From: Scleromitrula shiraiana
Lineage: Eukaryota > Ascomycota > Leotiomycetes > Helotiales > Sclerotiniaceae
Reading direction: 5' to 3'
Assembly (NCBI GenBank): GCA_028455995.1
Contig: JABELC010000005.1
Span: forward strand, 744,001 to 808,000
DNA length: 64,000 nucleotides
Shown: piece after piece, positions 10,582 to 24,039 of the stretch
Layout of the letters: each line of letters opens with the position of its first letter
Position numbering within the stretch: the first letter of the stretch is position 1
Position numbers and translations under genes: made by a program
The notes under the pieces: model-generated
What the model was told of the DNA's origin: nothing
Seen by the model: the letters and a program-made list of their open reading frames with translations, nothing else
Database searches by the model: none

Positions 10582-11911
10582 CTTGAGTATTGTTTTGCAT
10601 ATGACGACTATATGAACTTTTTATTTGTTTTGGTGGATGACATAGATGAACCTCGAGTATATCCGATGTGGAGAAACTTGACGTTTGTTAGGGAATGGGA
10701 AATTTACTCAAATGCCGTATGTTACTTGAAAGGCGTAAACTATTAAATCAGCATACTTGCGGAAATCACAACGCAAGATCATAAATCAACGTATAATCAT
10801 ATGGGTAACTGACCTTGTTGGGCGTTAGTGGATGGCCATTCATCGAGGACAACTCCTATTGGAAGCATTCGAGGAACTGTGCTGGTCTTGAAAATGATAA
10901 AATAATGCGCGATTTCTTGATATCTTTCTACTCGAAAACCCTGTCAAGGAAGAAAGGAAAAATTCTGATGATATTCTTATTTTTATTTCTATGATCAGTT
11001 TTTGTATAAAGGGTTACTGATGCATCCTTAGAGTAGTTCTGAGAAGTAATTTGCTTCGAATTGATTGTAAAGTTTAATAAAATTTAGGATCGATCATCTC
11101 CAAATTCAATACAATAGAGGTAATTCCTTGAGGTATATCTCAACTCTGAAAGATATGGTGATATAAAGTGTATTTCTCTAATGTGATATCAGTTTGTGGA
11201 AAGTATACAGAAAAATTGTGTGGGGAAAGACAGTTTTTTTCGAGATGAAAAGCAGCTGTTATAGGAAGAAGAAGATCAAAGAGGAAGAGGAAGAGGCAGA
11301 TGATCTTGAGTTGGAGAAAAAAGTTCAGTGTTCAATGCTGATTCATACATATGTATATATACATATATACATATATTCATTTTGATGAAAGGTGAAAGGT
11401 GAAAATCTTGTCGCTTAATGCTATGTGACCATGATTGAAAGAGGAAGGAAGAGAAGCTACCAACTTGAATATGATCATCAAGCAAAAAGTCATTCATATT
11501 ACTTTTACTTAACATTTACTTAACAGTCAACTACTACTAATAACTTCAAGAATAGATAATTTCAATTTTATATACATATATAAAATCTTACATATATTAG
11601 ATGAGAGGTTAACAATGAATTGAGATATGAGTTTACAAGCCATTGCAGATTCAGATTCAGATTCAGACTCAACTCCAAATGTAGTGTTGATATATAATCA
11701 ATACATCTAGCTCTTTATAACACGAGTAAAATTGATAATTATCTTTCTAGTAAGTTCATTTCTAATATTTGGTTGTCATATATACATGTATATATATATA
11801 TATATATTCGTTTCAAGATATATATACTACCTAGACATGTATTAAATGCAGCGTGCTAAACAAACATTCAGAACTCCAATAACTAGATACAAACAATCCC
11901 ATATCGACTCA
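10582..11911. other. AT-rich intergenic region with simple repeats
   Basis: 1.3 kb holding the promoter of the SYCP2-like gene and the 3' flank of a pseudogene. It contains GATTCA repeats near 11648-11668 and a (TA)n tract at 11788-11808. Small reading frames at 11194-11515 run through low-complexity, AT-rich sequence and look non-coding. Confidence 0.5.
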
Positions 11912-12921
11912 TTAATCATTCTTGATCCAAGCACCTTTCGCGCCCTCAGCATAATCCACAAATCTCCCTGGTTGCTTTCCAGTAACTCTATACACAACAT
12001 CATTCAACTGTTCATCACAACCTCTACCAACAGCCCCCTCCAAGCTTGTTAACATCTCAGCATACTCCTTGGACAACCCAATATTCATATATCGCTTCAC
12101 AGATTCTTCTGCCGAAATCTGAACATGGACGATTTCCCCCCTATAACTTTACCGATAGTTTCGGCGACCCTGGCAGCATTTTAGCGCGGGAACGAAGAAT
12201 ATAGAAACACAAGAATATAAGGGAATAAACAACCAACCTACATCGTCGTATAAAATCAGTTCGGGCCCAAGGATAACAAGATCTCTTGTGTGAAGTGTTT
12301 CGTCAGTCAGTCAACGCGTGGAACCCAACCGCTGCGATATCTTCAGCCAACACAAACGAGACTTTACCATTCCCAGTAGCAGAGATGATCCTATCATGAT
12401 CCAAAATCGACTTCGCATGATGGCCCTGCTGTGAAAAGTTTTCTAAACTCCGCTAGCATGTAAATCTTTGAGTTGATCTCAATGAATGAATTTACCCATG
12501 AACCAAGTAGGTTTAAGAACCGCATAATCCACCCCCAGAGAAACCAAATACTCATGCACAGTGCTCATAGCCGGACCTCCCACCTCCAGCGAATTAGAGC
12601 TCAAAAGAACAAGTCGTTTGACTCCTTTCGAGATTGCAAGATCGATAAACTCCTTCATAAATGGAAACATATCCATAACATGGGGAGCGACAGGAAAACC
12701 GCGTGAATATTTGAGACTTTCTCAAACGGATTCGAGGACGTGGAGGCATCCAACCAGTCAAATTTGGAAACGGGAACATTTGGGAAATTAGGTGGAGGAG
12801 TGCCGGAGCGATGAGCTAGAAAGATGGGATATGATGCTGAGGAGAGTAGGGTTGCGATGCGACTTGCTACTTTGCCTGTGCCGCCAAGGAGGAGAATCGT
12901 GCCATCTTTTGCGGAAGCCAT
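11912..12921 (-). pseudogene. Decayed NmrA-like NAD(P)-binding reductase (festuclavine dehydrogenase-like)
   Basis: Starts cleanly at 12921 with a Rossmann motif ILLLGGTGKVASRIA, then LAHRSGTPPPNFP and FDWLDAST. A 1-nt loss near 12691 shifts the frame from NIHAVFL into VAPHVMDMFPFMKEF, after which IDLAISKGVKRLVLLSSNS and LGVDYAVLKPTWFM follow. A plausible intron (about 12508-12457) leads to ENFSQQGHH and GKVSFVLAEDIAAVGFHAL. Then a triplicated GACT (12309-12321 region) shifts the frame again before TLHTRDLVILGPELILYDD. A third shift sits in a G6A3 run near 12134-12142, before ISAEESVKRYMNIGL. The C-terminus ends at 11912. Intact relatives are reductases of roughly 290 residues, some in ergot-alkaloid-type clusters. 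Three independent shifts argue for decay rather than sequencing error, though homopolymer errors could explain one. No cluster partners are nearby. Confidence 0.7.
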
Positions 12922-13540
12922 GATGATCTAGTCGATATCGATTGATTCTCGAGAAAAAGATGTCAGAAGGAAGAGAACGATGATATTGGAGACGAATATC
13001 TAAACAGCCATAAGGCTGAATCTATAGCATAACAAACCCCGTCTCGGTCAAAACTCGACGTCCTACTCCGTCTCTTAACATAAGCTATTCTTTCTTACAA
13101 ATCCCCTCTTATAAATCTGGTCATCATCAACCCCCCATCACTCAAAATTGTTTCTCGAAAAAGTAAACAACTAATCCATATAGCTATTCGGTTTTAATGT
13201 TGAAAACAAGGGGTTAATCGGACTTTAAGGGTGTCGTCAGACGAGGCTGCAGCTGTGGATCCACCTTGTACTACCCCAGTCTTGGTATAGTAGGAGGAAC
13301 AAACTCTTGGGATGAGCGCCACTACAAAGGAAGGTTTAAAAGACAGGATTTGATTGTTTATGTTTTAGTTGGAAATGGACTACGATAGAAGTATTAAATT
13401 GAACTACTCGGGGCCCATTACTGGCAAATCCCTTTTCCCACCCCGGTAAAGATAGATACATAGATACATAGAGTATCCACGCATACAAGCAAGCTCCCAA
13501 ATATCATATGAATGTGTGTGTCCCAAACCAAGCCTTCTAT
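12922..13540. other. Intergenic region between pseudogene and PEX1 3' end
   Basis: 619 bp; holds the PEX1 3' untranslated region and the former promoter of the reductase relic. No gene, RNA or repeat is evident. Confidence 0.5.
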
Positions 13541-16500
13541 CTACATTAAACTAGACCTTCCCCCAACTTCCGTTCCGCCCTGTCCATTTGGCATATCCCC
13601 ACTCCTCCCAACCACAAACTCCCTATAGATCCCCTGCAACCTCCTCCTCTCATCCACGCTAATACTTGGTCTCGTCCCCTCTAGACTCTTCACCAAATGT
13701 CTCCACGAAATAGTAACCTCCTTCTGCTCCTTCACTTCCTTCTGTTCCCCCTTGTCATCATCAAACATATCCAGTCCTTTAGCTCTGAGCTTATCCCTCT
13801 TTTTGACCTTTTTAATTTCCTCCAACTTTGCAGCTATCGTAGCCCGTTCAGCGAGCTGTTTGGAGCGATTATTTCCTGCCTTTGCTCGGCTTTCGGTCTC
13901 TGCTCGATCCTCATTTTCGCCATAGCGGAATTGTACAAAATTGCTACGGCCACTGGATGTGCCATTGGTTTTAGCAGAATTCCGCTTTCCGCCAACCTCA
14001 GCAGGGTCATGATCGCCTAATACATCGTGAATAGCTTCTAGCTGAGCGTTGGAAATCAGAGCTTGTAGATCTGCGCCGGAATATCCCTCGGTCCGGCGTG
14101 CAATTTCAAGTAAACCTGCTTCAGGATCTTCTCGAATTTCTTCCGATAATTTGAGCTTCTTGCCTAGTGCTTTAAGTATATCGAGTCGGTCGTCGAGATT
14201 GGGAAGGTCGCATATTAATGATTTATCTAGACGACCAGGACGTAGAAGTGCGGGATCGATCAGATCTGGTCGAGATGTAGCGGCTAGTACATAAACTCCC
14301 GAAAGACCTTCAGCGCCATCCATCTGAGTTAACAGTTGATTGACGACTCGATCTGTGACACCAGTAGAATCATGACCACGCTTAGGAGCGATAGAATCGA
14401 ATTCATCGAAAAACAATACACAAGGTCTTGCAGCCTCGGCTCTTTCAAACAGATCACGAACAGATTTTTCGGAAGCACCAATGTATTTGTTGAGGATTTC
14501 GGGACCTTTAACGCTGATGAAATTCAAACCACATTCTCCTGCAACAGCACTTGCAAGAAGTGTTTTTCCACAACCAGGAAATCCATATAGAAGTAGTCCA
14601 GACCGTAAGCGCAGCGGACATTGAGCGAAGATGGGGGCATAAGTCGTAGGATACTGCAAAGTTTCGAGTAGAATTTTTCGTGTTTCTTGTAAACCTCCAA
14701 TGGAATCAAAAGTCGTAGTCGATGTTTGCAAAGTAACATTCCGTAACGATGCGGGAGTGAAACCTGAAAGTGCACTGTCGAAGTCATCTCTAGTAAGCTG
14801 GATGAAACCAGTCTCCCCATTCTTTGCCGAGCTAGAGACCGTACGAATCATTGCTTCACTTCTGGCTCGTGCAACTAGTAGAACTAAATCACCTGGCATA
14901 TATCCGTCAGTCTCCCCAGCTAGATCTAGAAAATCGAGGTCCTGATCGATAACGTAGCCATCATTGCCCGATTTCGAGTCTATAGCTGGTCCATCCATCC
15001 AATCTCCATCTTCTTCTCTTTGATGATTAGTTGCGGTCCCTGGGTGACTGCCATGTAAACCCTTCTGATTTGCAGCTTCTTCCGTAATAGAATTCTCCCG
15101 AGCAATGGTTTCCATAACCCTTCTGCGGCCTTCCTTATTCGGAGCCTTCAATCCCACAATTTCTCGGACAGCATGACCACCAACAATCACATTATGGAGA
15201 GATTCTTTTGCCTGAGCAGTTGCCAGAAGAACAACACCGCTATCCCGCGCGCAATACTGTTTAACGATACTGCAAATTGCCTCACTAATTTGTCTACTTC
15301 GCCCATTTTCATTGCCCACTTCAAGTTCCGTCTCAACAGGACATAACTTATCAAGATCGTCTAATATAACTATCGACTTGCCGCCAAGCCTCGCACCCCA
15401 CGACGCTCCCAGAAAAACGCGATTAAGCGTTTCTCTAATAGTTGAGACGCGTGCCTCGTCCGTAACAAGCTTGCGACACGAGAAATAAGTAGTATAAAAA
15501 AGATCCTCACGCCTTAATCGATGCGATAGAAGATGTGCGACAGATGTTTTACCAGCCCCTAATGCCCCTGTGAGCAAAACAGAAGATAAATGTGAAAGAT
15601 GCGATTGCAATTGGCTAATTAGGTTGTCAATCCCCACAAGCATAGGTGTTCCCGTACCAGACATATCATTGCTGTTAACCGCAAGAGCCAATGGCCGTGG
15701 AATTGGAGCTTGGATCTCGATAGTAAATTTGCGCTCGGAGCCAAGGAACCAATGACACGACTGCTTGGCTGGCTCTGAAGATGTTTGCTCAAAACGAAGC
15801 ATTCCGCCTTCCCAACCGGAGAGGAGTTCATCATGTGTTGGCAAGCCGAGTACCAAGCCGTCAGTCACCGGTCCCTCAAATAGACCATCACCAGAACCAA
15901 TCTTGCTATACATCTTCATGATCGATTTCGCAGACTCCTCTCGTTCTGCGTTTGACTCGCCACCGAACTTCAGGCCATCATTTGACTTTGTAGACGCAAC
16001 TGATGAGAATGGAAACAATTTAATCTGATACACAGGCCCAGATTTAGATGTAGCCTGTGGTTTGGGGGCTGGCTCAAGTTTTACGACCCCTCCAACCATA
16101 TTTTCACAGCCCATTGAAGCACAAAGCGAAGTTGATAGAGCCACATGATTCCGATCTGGTGGATCATCCCATGCCATCAATCGAGCTACTACTTTTGATG
16201 CAGGTTTTCCCGCAACCGCTATATTTTCATTTTCTTGTTGTTGTCGTTGCGGATCGATAGGGTCTTGTAGACTAGCAGGCTTCACAATTGTAACGCAGAC
16301 CCAAGTAATACCTTTCAGTGACTTTGAAATCAATACGTCTCGGTCCACCCAGACTTTCAATCCTTCATCCTCGGTACTTTTCTCTTCTTCAAACCAGTCT
16401 TTGCAAATCGCTTTATCGATACCTCGAAAGAACATGGCCGATTTTGGCTCCTCGCTTCGCGCACTCTTTTGACGAAGTGTGCTTGAAACACTTCTCCCAC

Positions 16501-17315
16501 CAACACTCTTGCGCGATGATACACTACGATTCTCACCTGATACTCGTGATGGCTTTGACCTCGATTTGGGAGCAACAATAACCTCTGCGTCGGGGGCTAA
16601 CTTCGTGAAGGCAGAACCGGAAGGAGGGGCAGGCAGGAGGGACGTGACGATAATGTTTGCGGTCGAGGTTGGCGAAAGATGTAATGTAAGTGGATGAGGT
16701 GGAATTGCGGACCCGTTCGGAGAAGTATAGCTTGGGTTAGGCAATGCGCGGATTTGACTTATGAAATTGAGTTCGAGAAAGGTAGCATGTAACTCTATGA
16801 TCTCCCAATCTTCTGGTGTTAACGGTTCAATATTAATGGTATGGGCGACTGGGGGATCAATATGAATGCTAGCAGTAACTTTCTGACCATCCGATATGCC
16901 CAAAGTCCGCGCGAACGTCGCATCTATCTCAACCAACTGCACTTCTTGCTCTCTTCCAGCGGTACCTCTAATTCCACTTATGCCATCTCTGTTCACAATT
17001 GGTGTAAGTTTGCGCTTGCTTTGCATTCCTGTCCATCCCACAAAGATGGATCGTTGCGTTGGAGCTCCATTGGTTTGGTTAGGGCTCTGAGATGGCGGTA
17101 GCCTGTAATTCAATTCTATAATAACATCTTGCGCAAGCTTGTAAGTGGAGTGTTAGTACATGTCGGCCAAGTGGATATTTTCAACTTACAGTATTCGCAT
17201 TTACTAGCAACGAGGATAGTGGAGATGGTAGGTTCACTAAGCAAGTCTTCAGATGAATAAGGGATATTTCCGCAGATGTAGCCTGACTACCGCGCCTCTT
17301 GATATCGGGCACCAT
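13541..17315 (-). CDS. PEX1: PEX1, peroxisomal AAA ATPase
   Basis: With Pex6, this double-ring AAA+ ATPase extracts ubiquitinated Pex5 from the peroxisomal membrane so the import receptor can recycle. Exons 17315..17190 and 17137..13541 (intron 17138..17189) give 1,240 residues. The N-terminal double-psi barrel region includes NYRLPPSQSPNQTNG, SIFVGWTGMQSKR and VQLVEIDATFARTLG, typical of Pex1. The D1 module has Walker A TGALGAGKTS (about residue 568) and ILDDLDKLCP. The better conserved D2 module has LLYGFPGCGKTLLASAVAGE (about 896), LFFDEFDSIAPKRGHDSTGV, then RPGRLDKSLICDLP and TEGYSGADLQALISNAQ. A charged, Lys/Glu-rich linker follows D2 before the final helix that begins ISWRHLVKSLEGTRPS. 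The short first exon MVPDIKRRGSQATSAE is supported by good splice sites and phase. Confidence 0.96.
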
Positions 17316-17793
17316 GATTGAAAGAAGAATACATGGAAGATCGAGGAGTAATAAGATATAGATTAGAAATTCTTTCTAGCATCTGATTTCCCAAACGACT
17401 GGGCAAGCTATTTCAAATGGGTAAGCTACAAGACCTCGGTACCGGTATATGTTTCTAGTGCGGCCGACTGTACCAGCCACACTTCCAAGTCGGTCAAGCC
17501 ACAACACGAAAAGTCGCGCTAATAGTCGCCCAAGGGGGACCGCGTTCTGAAATTCAATTTAGAAGCATACATGGATTATCAGAGTAGAGATTTGAGATTT
17601 GAGTTCCTCAATTCAACCTCGTAAACAAATAAATCTTTTGCGCTTCCAGCCCCTCTAAGAATAACACCGTCTCCAAACCACCTCTTCTTGAATCAATTCT
17701 TGTATCCATCATAGCTCTTGTTTTCACACAACTTTTCATAAAAAGTTTTCATAACGGATTAACTTAATTTAGAGAGGTCAGGTCCTGTGCAAG
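17316..17793. promoter_or_regulatory. Shared PEX1 / MCM7 promoter region
   Basis: 478 bp between divergent starts. A CACGAAAA element lies at 17505-17512, about 280 bp upstream of MCM7. In yeasts the CNCGAAA (SCB) motif recruits Swi4/Swi6-type factors that drive G1/S genes. One short match is weak evidence, and no ACGCGT (MCB) site was seen. Confidence 0.35.
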
Positions 17794-20426
17794 ATGGCGG
17801 CGCTTCTTCAATATAGGGCACCAGTCAACTATGAAGCTCACCAAGGTAAACATCTCCTTGTTTGAGCATCTTTCTGAAACTGACAAACATTATAGAGGCC
17901 TTCGAAGACTTTCTGAGTACCTTTAAGACCTCTCCGACCTCGAATATCACCCATGCTCTCGGCGGCATGAATATCGATGAGGACGATTTTAGTGATGACG
18001 ATGAATTGATGGATGATGATAATGAGCAAGGCCAGAGAAGGAGACAAGCAAGATCCCAAGCAAAATTACCAAAACTTAAATACCTGGATCTATTACAGAA
18101 GGTAGCAGATAGAGAGGAGGATGAAATTACAATCGAGCTTGACGATCTAGCCAAAGTACGAGGGTCGAGTTCCAATTAGTTTTTAATAGGATATTGACAA
18201 GTTTTAGTACGATGACATGCTGGATGAAGCTGGATCACCTCTCAACTTGGTTGCCTCGATCGAAACAAACGCGAAGCACTACTTAGATATCTTATCCAAA
18301 GCTGTTGATAGAGTGATGCCAGAACCTACACGAGAAATCAATTACAAAGACGATGTGCTTGATGTTCTCATGTCGCAACGAACAGCTCGAAACAATGCTT
18401 TGAGGCGAGCAGCAGCCGAGCAGAACGATTTGGCGGTCGAACCAGAGCTTTTCCCTGCCGAATTGACAAGAAGATATACCCTTAATTTTAAGCCTATAAC
18501 ATTCGGAGAGAACGACTCGAAAAAGGCATTGGCTGTGCGACAAGTTCGTGGTGAACACCTTGGTCACCTCATCACAGTAAGAGGTATAACTACTAGAGTA
18601 TCAGATGTTAAGCCAACTGTGGAAGTAAATGCATATACCTGCGATCGATGTGGTTGCGAAATCTTCCAACCTGTGGGCTCTAAAACCTTTGGACCTTTAG
18701 TAGAGTGTCCTTCTAAGGATTGCGAAATCAACCAAACGAAAGGGCAATTGCACCATTCTACTCGAGCCTCTAAATTTCAGCCATTCCAGGAGATCAAAAT
18801 TCAAGAGATGGCAGAACAGGTTCCAGTTGGTCACATTCCACGAATGTTGACAGTACTGTGTCACGGAGCCCTTGTCAGACGTATTAATCCAGGAGATGTA
18901 GTCGATATTGCGGGAATTTTCTTGCCCACGCCGTATACTGGATTCAAGGCAATCAGAGCTGGTCTCCTTACTGACACATACTTGGAAGCACAGCATGTTA
19001 CTCAACACAAGAAGGCATATGAGGATTTAACCATTGACAGCCGAGTTTTCAGACGAATTGATGAGTACAGGGCCTCTGGTCAGGTCTATGAATATCTGGC
19101 TAAATCCATTGCTCCTGAAATCTACGGTCATTTGGATGTGAAGAAGGCTTTGCTCTTGTTGCTAGTTGGCGGTGCTACTAAGGAGATGGGAGACGGCATG
19201 CGTATCAGGGGTGATATTAATATTTGCTTAATGGGTGATCCTGGTGTGGCCAAATCTCAATTACTGAAATACATCACCAAAGTGGCTCCGCGTGGAGTCT
19301 ACACTACTGGACGAGGAAGCAGTGGTGTTGGTCTTACGGCTGCCGTCATGAAAGACCCTGTGACCGACGAGATGATTTTGGAAGGCGGTGCATTAGTACT
19401 TGCTGACAATGGTATTTGCTGTATCGATGAATTCGACAAGATGGACGACAGTGATAGAACGGCCATCCACGAAGTCATGGAACAACAAACCATTTCGATT
19501 TCCAAGGCTGGTATTTCAACAACACTAAACGCAAGAACTTCTATCCTTGCAGCTGCCAATCCTCTGTATGGTAGATACAATCCCCGTATATCACCAGTCG
19601 AAAACATCAATCTTCCGGCAGCATTACTCTCCCGTTTCGACGTACTCTTCCTCATCCTTGATACTCCAACAAGAGACAACGATGCCCTCCTCGCTCGTCA
19701 CGTTACGTACGTACACATGAACAATAAACATCCCGATACAGAAGGTGTGGTATTCACCCCTCACGAAGTCCGCCAATATGTTGCACAAGCCCGTACATAC
19801 CGCCCAACCGTCCCCACTAGTGTCTCCGAATACATGGTCAAAGCCTACGTTAGAATGCGAGACCAACAATCCCGCGATGAGAAAAACAAAAAACAATTCG
19901 CACACACATCCCCTCGTACCCTCCTCGGTGTTCTCCGTCTCTCCCAAGCACTTGCTCGTTTACGATTCAGCGAGGAAGTCGTGCAAGATGATGTTGATGA
20001 AGCTCTTCGATTAATCGAAGCCTCGAAGGAGAGTTTGTACGCAGATCAAGATGGATACAGAAAAGACCAAAGTCCTAGCAGTAGAATTTATAACATGGTT
20101 AGAGCATTAGCCGAGGCTGGACAATGCAGGCCAGAAGGTGCGGATGATGAGGAGGACGATGAGACGCTAGGTATGGAGTTGAGCATGAAAAAAGTCAAGG
20201 AGAGAGTTATTGCCAAAGGATTCACAGAAGATCAATGGCAAAATGCTGTTATGGAATATACTAATCTTGATGTAAGCTCCCTATTCTCCTTATTGCTGTT
20301 TTACCTCGAACCCACACTCACAATTCTAATTAGATCTGGCAAACTGCGGGTAATGGAACAAGACTGTTGTTTGTAATGAGCGAGGCGGCCCACATGGCAA
20401 GAGATGCCGAATACGAAATGGAATAG
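17794..20426 (+). CDS. MCM7: MCM7, replicative helicase subunit
   Basis: Subunit of the Mcm2-7 hexamer that is loaded at origins and unwinds DNA as part of the CMG helicase. Exons 17794..17845, 17896..18155, 18208..20271 and 20334..20426 give 822 residues. Features seen: an acidic linker (about residues 50-75), the zinc ribbon CDRCGCE...CPSKDCE (about 248-276), the MCM signature region ASIAPEIYGHLDVKKALLLL, Walker A GDPGVAKSQLLKY (about 448), the TGRGSSGVGLTAAV loop, Walker B CIDEFDKMDDSDRTAIHE (about 510), and the arginine finger LLSRFDVLFL. The last exon restores the conserved C-terminus IWQTAGNGTRLLFV, which is lost if the final intron is read through. The subunit is recognised as Mcm7 by TVRGITTRVSDVKP and EQVPVGHIPR. 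Confidence 0.97.
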
Positions 20427-20806
20427 TTGTACAAGCCTATTTCAGTAGATATGGATAGATGTGTTAAGATGAGATGAGATCGGATGAAAAGATGTGTGCA
20501 TGTAGTTGAGGCGTTATGTGGGAATAGGAAAGGGGCGTTGTAGCATATCTATGTGAGATACCGTTATAGTAGACAGCTTTAATGAAATACCTACTACTTG
20601 TGATCTTGACACATTTTCTCTGTGGCTTCATGTTTAATTCTGATGGCTGTTTTTGCAGAGTCCGTCATGTTGTGTATTTTCATATTCACATTTCTAAATT
20701 TCGATCTGCAAAATTTCCACTTATCTTTCTCAATCCTATTGACTTTTCTATCAATCCAATACCTATTCTCGCTTCCTCCTCGCACCAGTTCTTTTTCAGT
20801 GTTTCT

Positions 20807-23140
20807 CTATCGCCTATAGCTTCCTCTAATCTTATAATCCTTATTCGGGCCCTTGACACTATATGCCAATCCCCAGTCTTCAATATTAACCCCTCTAAAT
20901 CTGAACCCATAATCCACATCATACGTATCAGCAATACAAAGATGACTAGCCTTTGCTTTCCACCCATTCTTTCCACTCTTCTCCGGTACAATCTCCAGAT
21001 CATGAAACAAATAATCCACCACTTTATTATTGTCTGTCTTAATGAACCACGCACTCATTACATCCTTATCTTCGCGATACCGATATGCATATCTTCTATT
21101 GGCCCGAAACGTCATCCCTTGATTTGTAACAAAATCGCCCTCTTCAATGTATAGATACTCATTGTCGTAACCTGGAGCAGTTGGGAACCGTGGGAGAAAT
21201 TTGGCAGTTCCAGTAAATGTACCGGAGGGAAATGTAGAGAGTGAGCTAACGAGTGTCCGAGATAGTTTCCAGGTTCCTTGGAGGGAACGAAAGATGGCTT
21301 TTGCGACGAATGCGCCACGATCGGAGGAGGCTTGGAAGGTGGAATCTATAATGGAGAGGGCTAGAGATGCTTGTTCTTTCTGGGTGAGGCTGGCGTTTGG
21401 GTAGAGATATCGTGATGGAAGAACGATGCCGGTTCGTGCTTCATTGTCGTTGGGTTCTTGACGCTTGATTCCAAGAGCAGTACTAAAGGATTCCATTAGA
21501 TATGCATAATCGCCCATTGGAAATTGAGCTATTCGAGGGTCTTTCCGGAGTGCAATCATTTTATCTAACGTATCGTCCTCGGCTAGTGCTCTTTTCGCTT
21601 GAAGGTCTTCAGTCCAGAGTTTACCAAGGAATCTAGCTTGCATCTCCATCACGCCCCAATAGGGACTTCGGTAGAAACCAACGAACCCAAGAGATGGGAT
21701 AGATGCGTTGACTGTTGAGTGGACATTGAGCGCAAGAGGAAATTCACCGCTACTTTCATCGAATGACAGATGTTCTAGGACATCCTGAGGTAGAAAGCCA
21801 ATTGATGGCGACGCGTCAAAACCAGACGCAAAAATAACAGCTGCAACATCTTCAATGATGTGCTGATTCTCACCGTCTTCGACAACAATGGCATTCGGTA
21901 GATTTGGAGCAGAACTCGTTACTTTTCCCCGCATTGTTTCGATCTCCCCGGATCTGACGAACTCGACATAACTGTCACTGGCCGTAAGTCGTGGTGGCTC
22001 AGAAAATATATTACCTGTGATCGCTAGATGATCTGTTCCAATATCGCTCTGATCGCTTCCGAGATATGTATGCATAAACGTGTTAGTAATCTTGGCTGCT
22101 TCTGGAGATATATGTCCGGATGTATTGCCAATTGGTCCGGGCGGCCGCCACCCTATGTTGTAGGTGACAAGATCTAGGGGTAGAAATAACGGTGCTGGAT
22201 TTGGAACCTAGGGGCGGTGTCAGGAAAGTAGTATTTCAAAGGAAATTGTGTGGTGTATGTACCTTCTCAGCTTCCAGCGCGCTGTCGTCCAGCACCGGAT
22301 TCTTTGGTAATGTGAGAGGCATCACCCAAAATGGTTGTTGAACAACGTTATACACCTTGTATTCACCTGCATTGGGGATTTGGCTATCCGGAGAATTCAC
22401 TGCAGATGACAATTGCAGAGCAACTGATGCAGCAACTTCAATTCCCGACATCTGTCCACCAGCAACGACGATATTCTTGCCTGTAGGTGAGGAAAGCTTT
22501 CCATCATCTGTTACTAAATTATTGACATCACGGAACTTTGAGCTATGCCAAACGGGAGCTTTCAAATCTTTCAGAATACTGGAAAGTTTGGGTTTTCCAA
22601 AGAATCCGGTAGCAACAATAACGTGATCGAAATCTTGAACTTGCATCGAAGATTCACGGTCTGCTCCTACTTCTGATGGTTGTGTTTCAACGTGAACCTT
22701 CCATTTCCCAGACTTAGCATCTTGCCAATCAGACGGCGGCTCAATTTTAGCAACTTTGGCGCCTGTTCTCACAGTGTACCCAGGATATAGCTTAATATAA
22801 TCTTCGAGATACTTCCCAACTTGCCAGGCTTTTGGACAAGCGGGAGATGAAGCGGGCCATGCCATATCACTGAAACTGACGGTATGACGACTTTGATTGG
22901 TACACATATCTGGGTTTACCATACCGTCATCATTTTGGGATATGGGCCATAGCCCCCCTATCCTACTCGACTGTTCAAACACAGTTACATCGAACGTTCC
23001 TTTTGGGCTGTCGTGGACAAGAGTCTTAGCTGCCACAAGTCCGGATGGGCCAGCGCCTATAAAAGTTAGCCATGCCACTACCAATTCTGTAATCGCAAAC
23101 ACTTACCCACAACACATACTGTTTTCACTCCAGTCGTCAT
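20807..23140 (-). CDS. Flavin monooxygenase with C-terminal DUF6314-like domain
   Basis: Exons 23140..23107, 23056..22263 and 22207..20807 encode 742 residues. The first two-thirds is a class B-type flavoprotein monooxygenase. It has an FAD-binding VVGAGPSGLVAAKTL (split by intron 1), then VFEQSSRIGGLWP, the HVIVATGFFGKPKL segment, and a second dinucleotide motif NIVVAGGQMSGIEVA for NADPH, then AAVIFASGFDASP. From about residue 600 a separate domain begins (GTWKLSRTLVSSL, FVTNQGMTFRANRRYAYRY, then FIKTDNNKVVDYLFHDLEI), a lipocalin-like pattern I associate with DUF6314. The substrate is unknown. The gene is divergent from an MFS permease across 900 bp, a pairing often seen for uptake plus catabolism or for small metabolic clusters. 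No signal peptide or membrane segment was seen. Confidence 0.88.
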
Positions 23141-24039
23141 ATTTATAAGTTCAGATAGTTTAAATCTCACTTGCATAAAATAGAGACAGGCCTTTGAATC
23201 CCCAAAATCCGGAGGTTTCAGCTCAAAGATACGGTAGACGGAATTGATGACTCAAACCGAACACAATCAGCTTTGGATGCTTACAACACGAAGCTAAGGT
23301 TCCCTTGCATCATGAGGAAGCATTTATTTAGTATATGGTGCAATGCCAAACGGTTGCTACATAAGCTGACAAACTGACACTCGTTGAGGATTTCAGAATG
23401 CATGATGATATCGTTATACTAGTCACGTGCCCGTTTAGACAAAGCCAAATTCACAGAGCCGATGTATTGCCGATCAGAAAAAGATAGGCATCCAGACCCC
23501 AGACCATCCCGGAAATAGTTCTAGCTGGTTATCCCATTTTCCCAGGTTTCTCCAGTTTCGCCTTCCAGAGCCTCCGCAAACTCAAGATGAAAAGTGGAAC
23601 TAGTGACTCGGGCTTTGGTGGAGCTTGGAGAACTACCTCTGGGTGCATCAACAACTCCTCATCAATCATGACTCAAGAGTGAATCACTTATTGGTCAAAT
23701 GACTTTTGATTGAAACTAAGCTTCTTGACATATGCTTGAGCTTCCTGATGCTAAATCGACGATGGAATCCCAAATGCCATCATCGTATATTGCGAGGCTT
23801 GTAGTTGGCCTGCCAAGTACCTCTGAGGGGTTTTATACAATCTAGAGCGTTTTAATTGTAGATCTTAGTTCATTTTGTTGATTTACTAGGTACAAAAGTG
23901 TCATAAGAGATGGGTACACCGATGGATGCCGACTGCCCAAGACATCTAAATTTTAGGGAATCAAGTCTATAAATCCTGCAGGTTCCTCCTCATTCTTGAT
24001 TTCGCATTTATCGCAAGATTCTTCTCCGTTTCGTAAACT
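23141..24039. promoter_or_regulatory. Divergent promoter region between monooxygenase and MFS permease
   Basis: About 900 bp must hold both promoters. No coding region is apparent. Its length and divergent layout would permit shared regulation of the two genes, but no specific operator was identified. Confidence 0.4.

Noticed and set aside
20582..21154. 190-codon plus-strand frame
   Set aside because: Mostly antisense of the monooxygenase C-terminus and its 3' flank; no recognisable domain.
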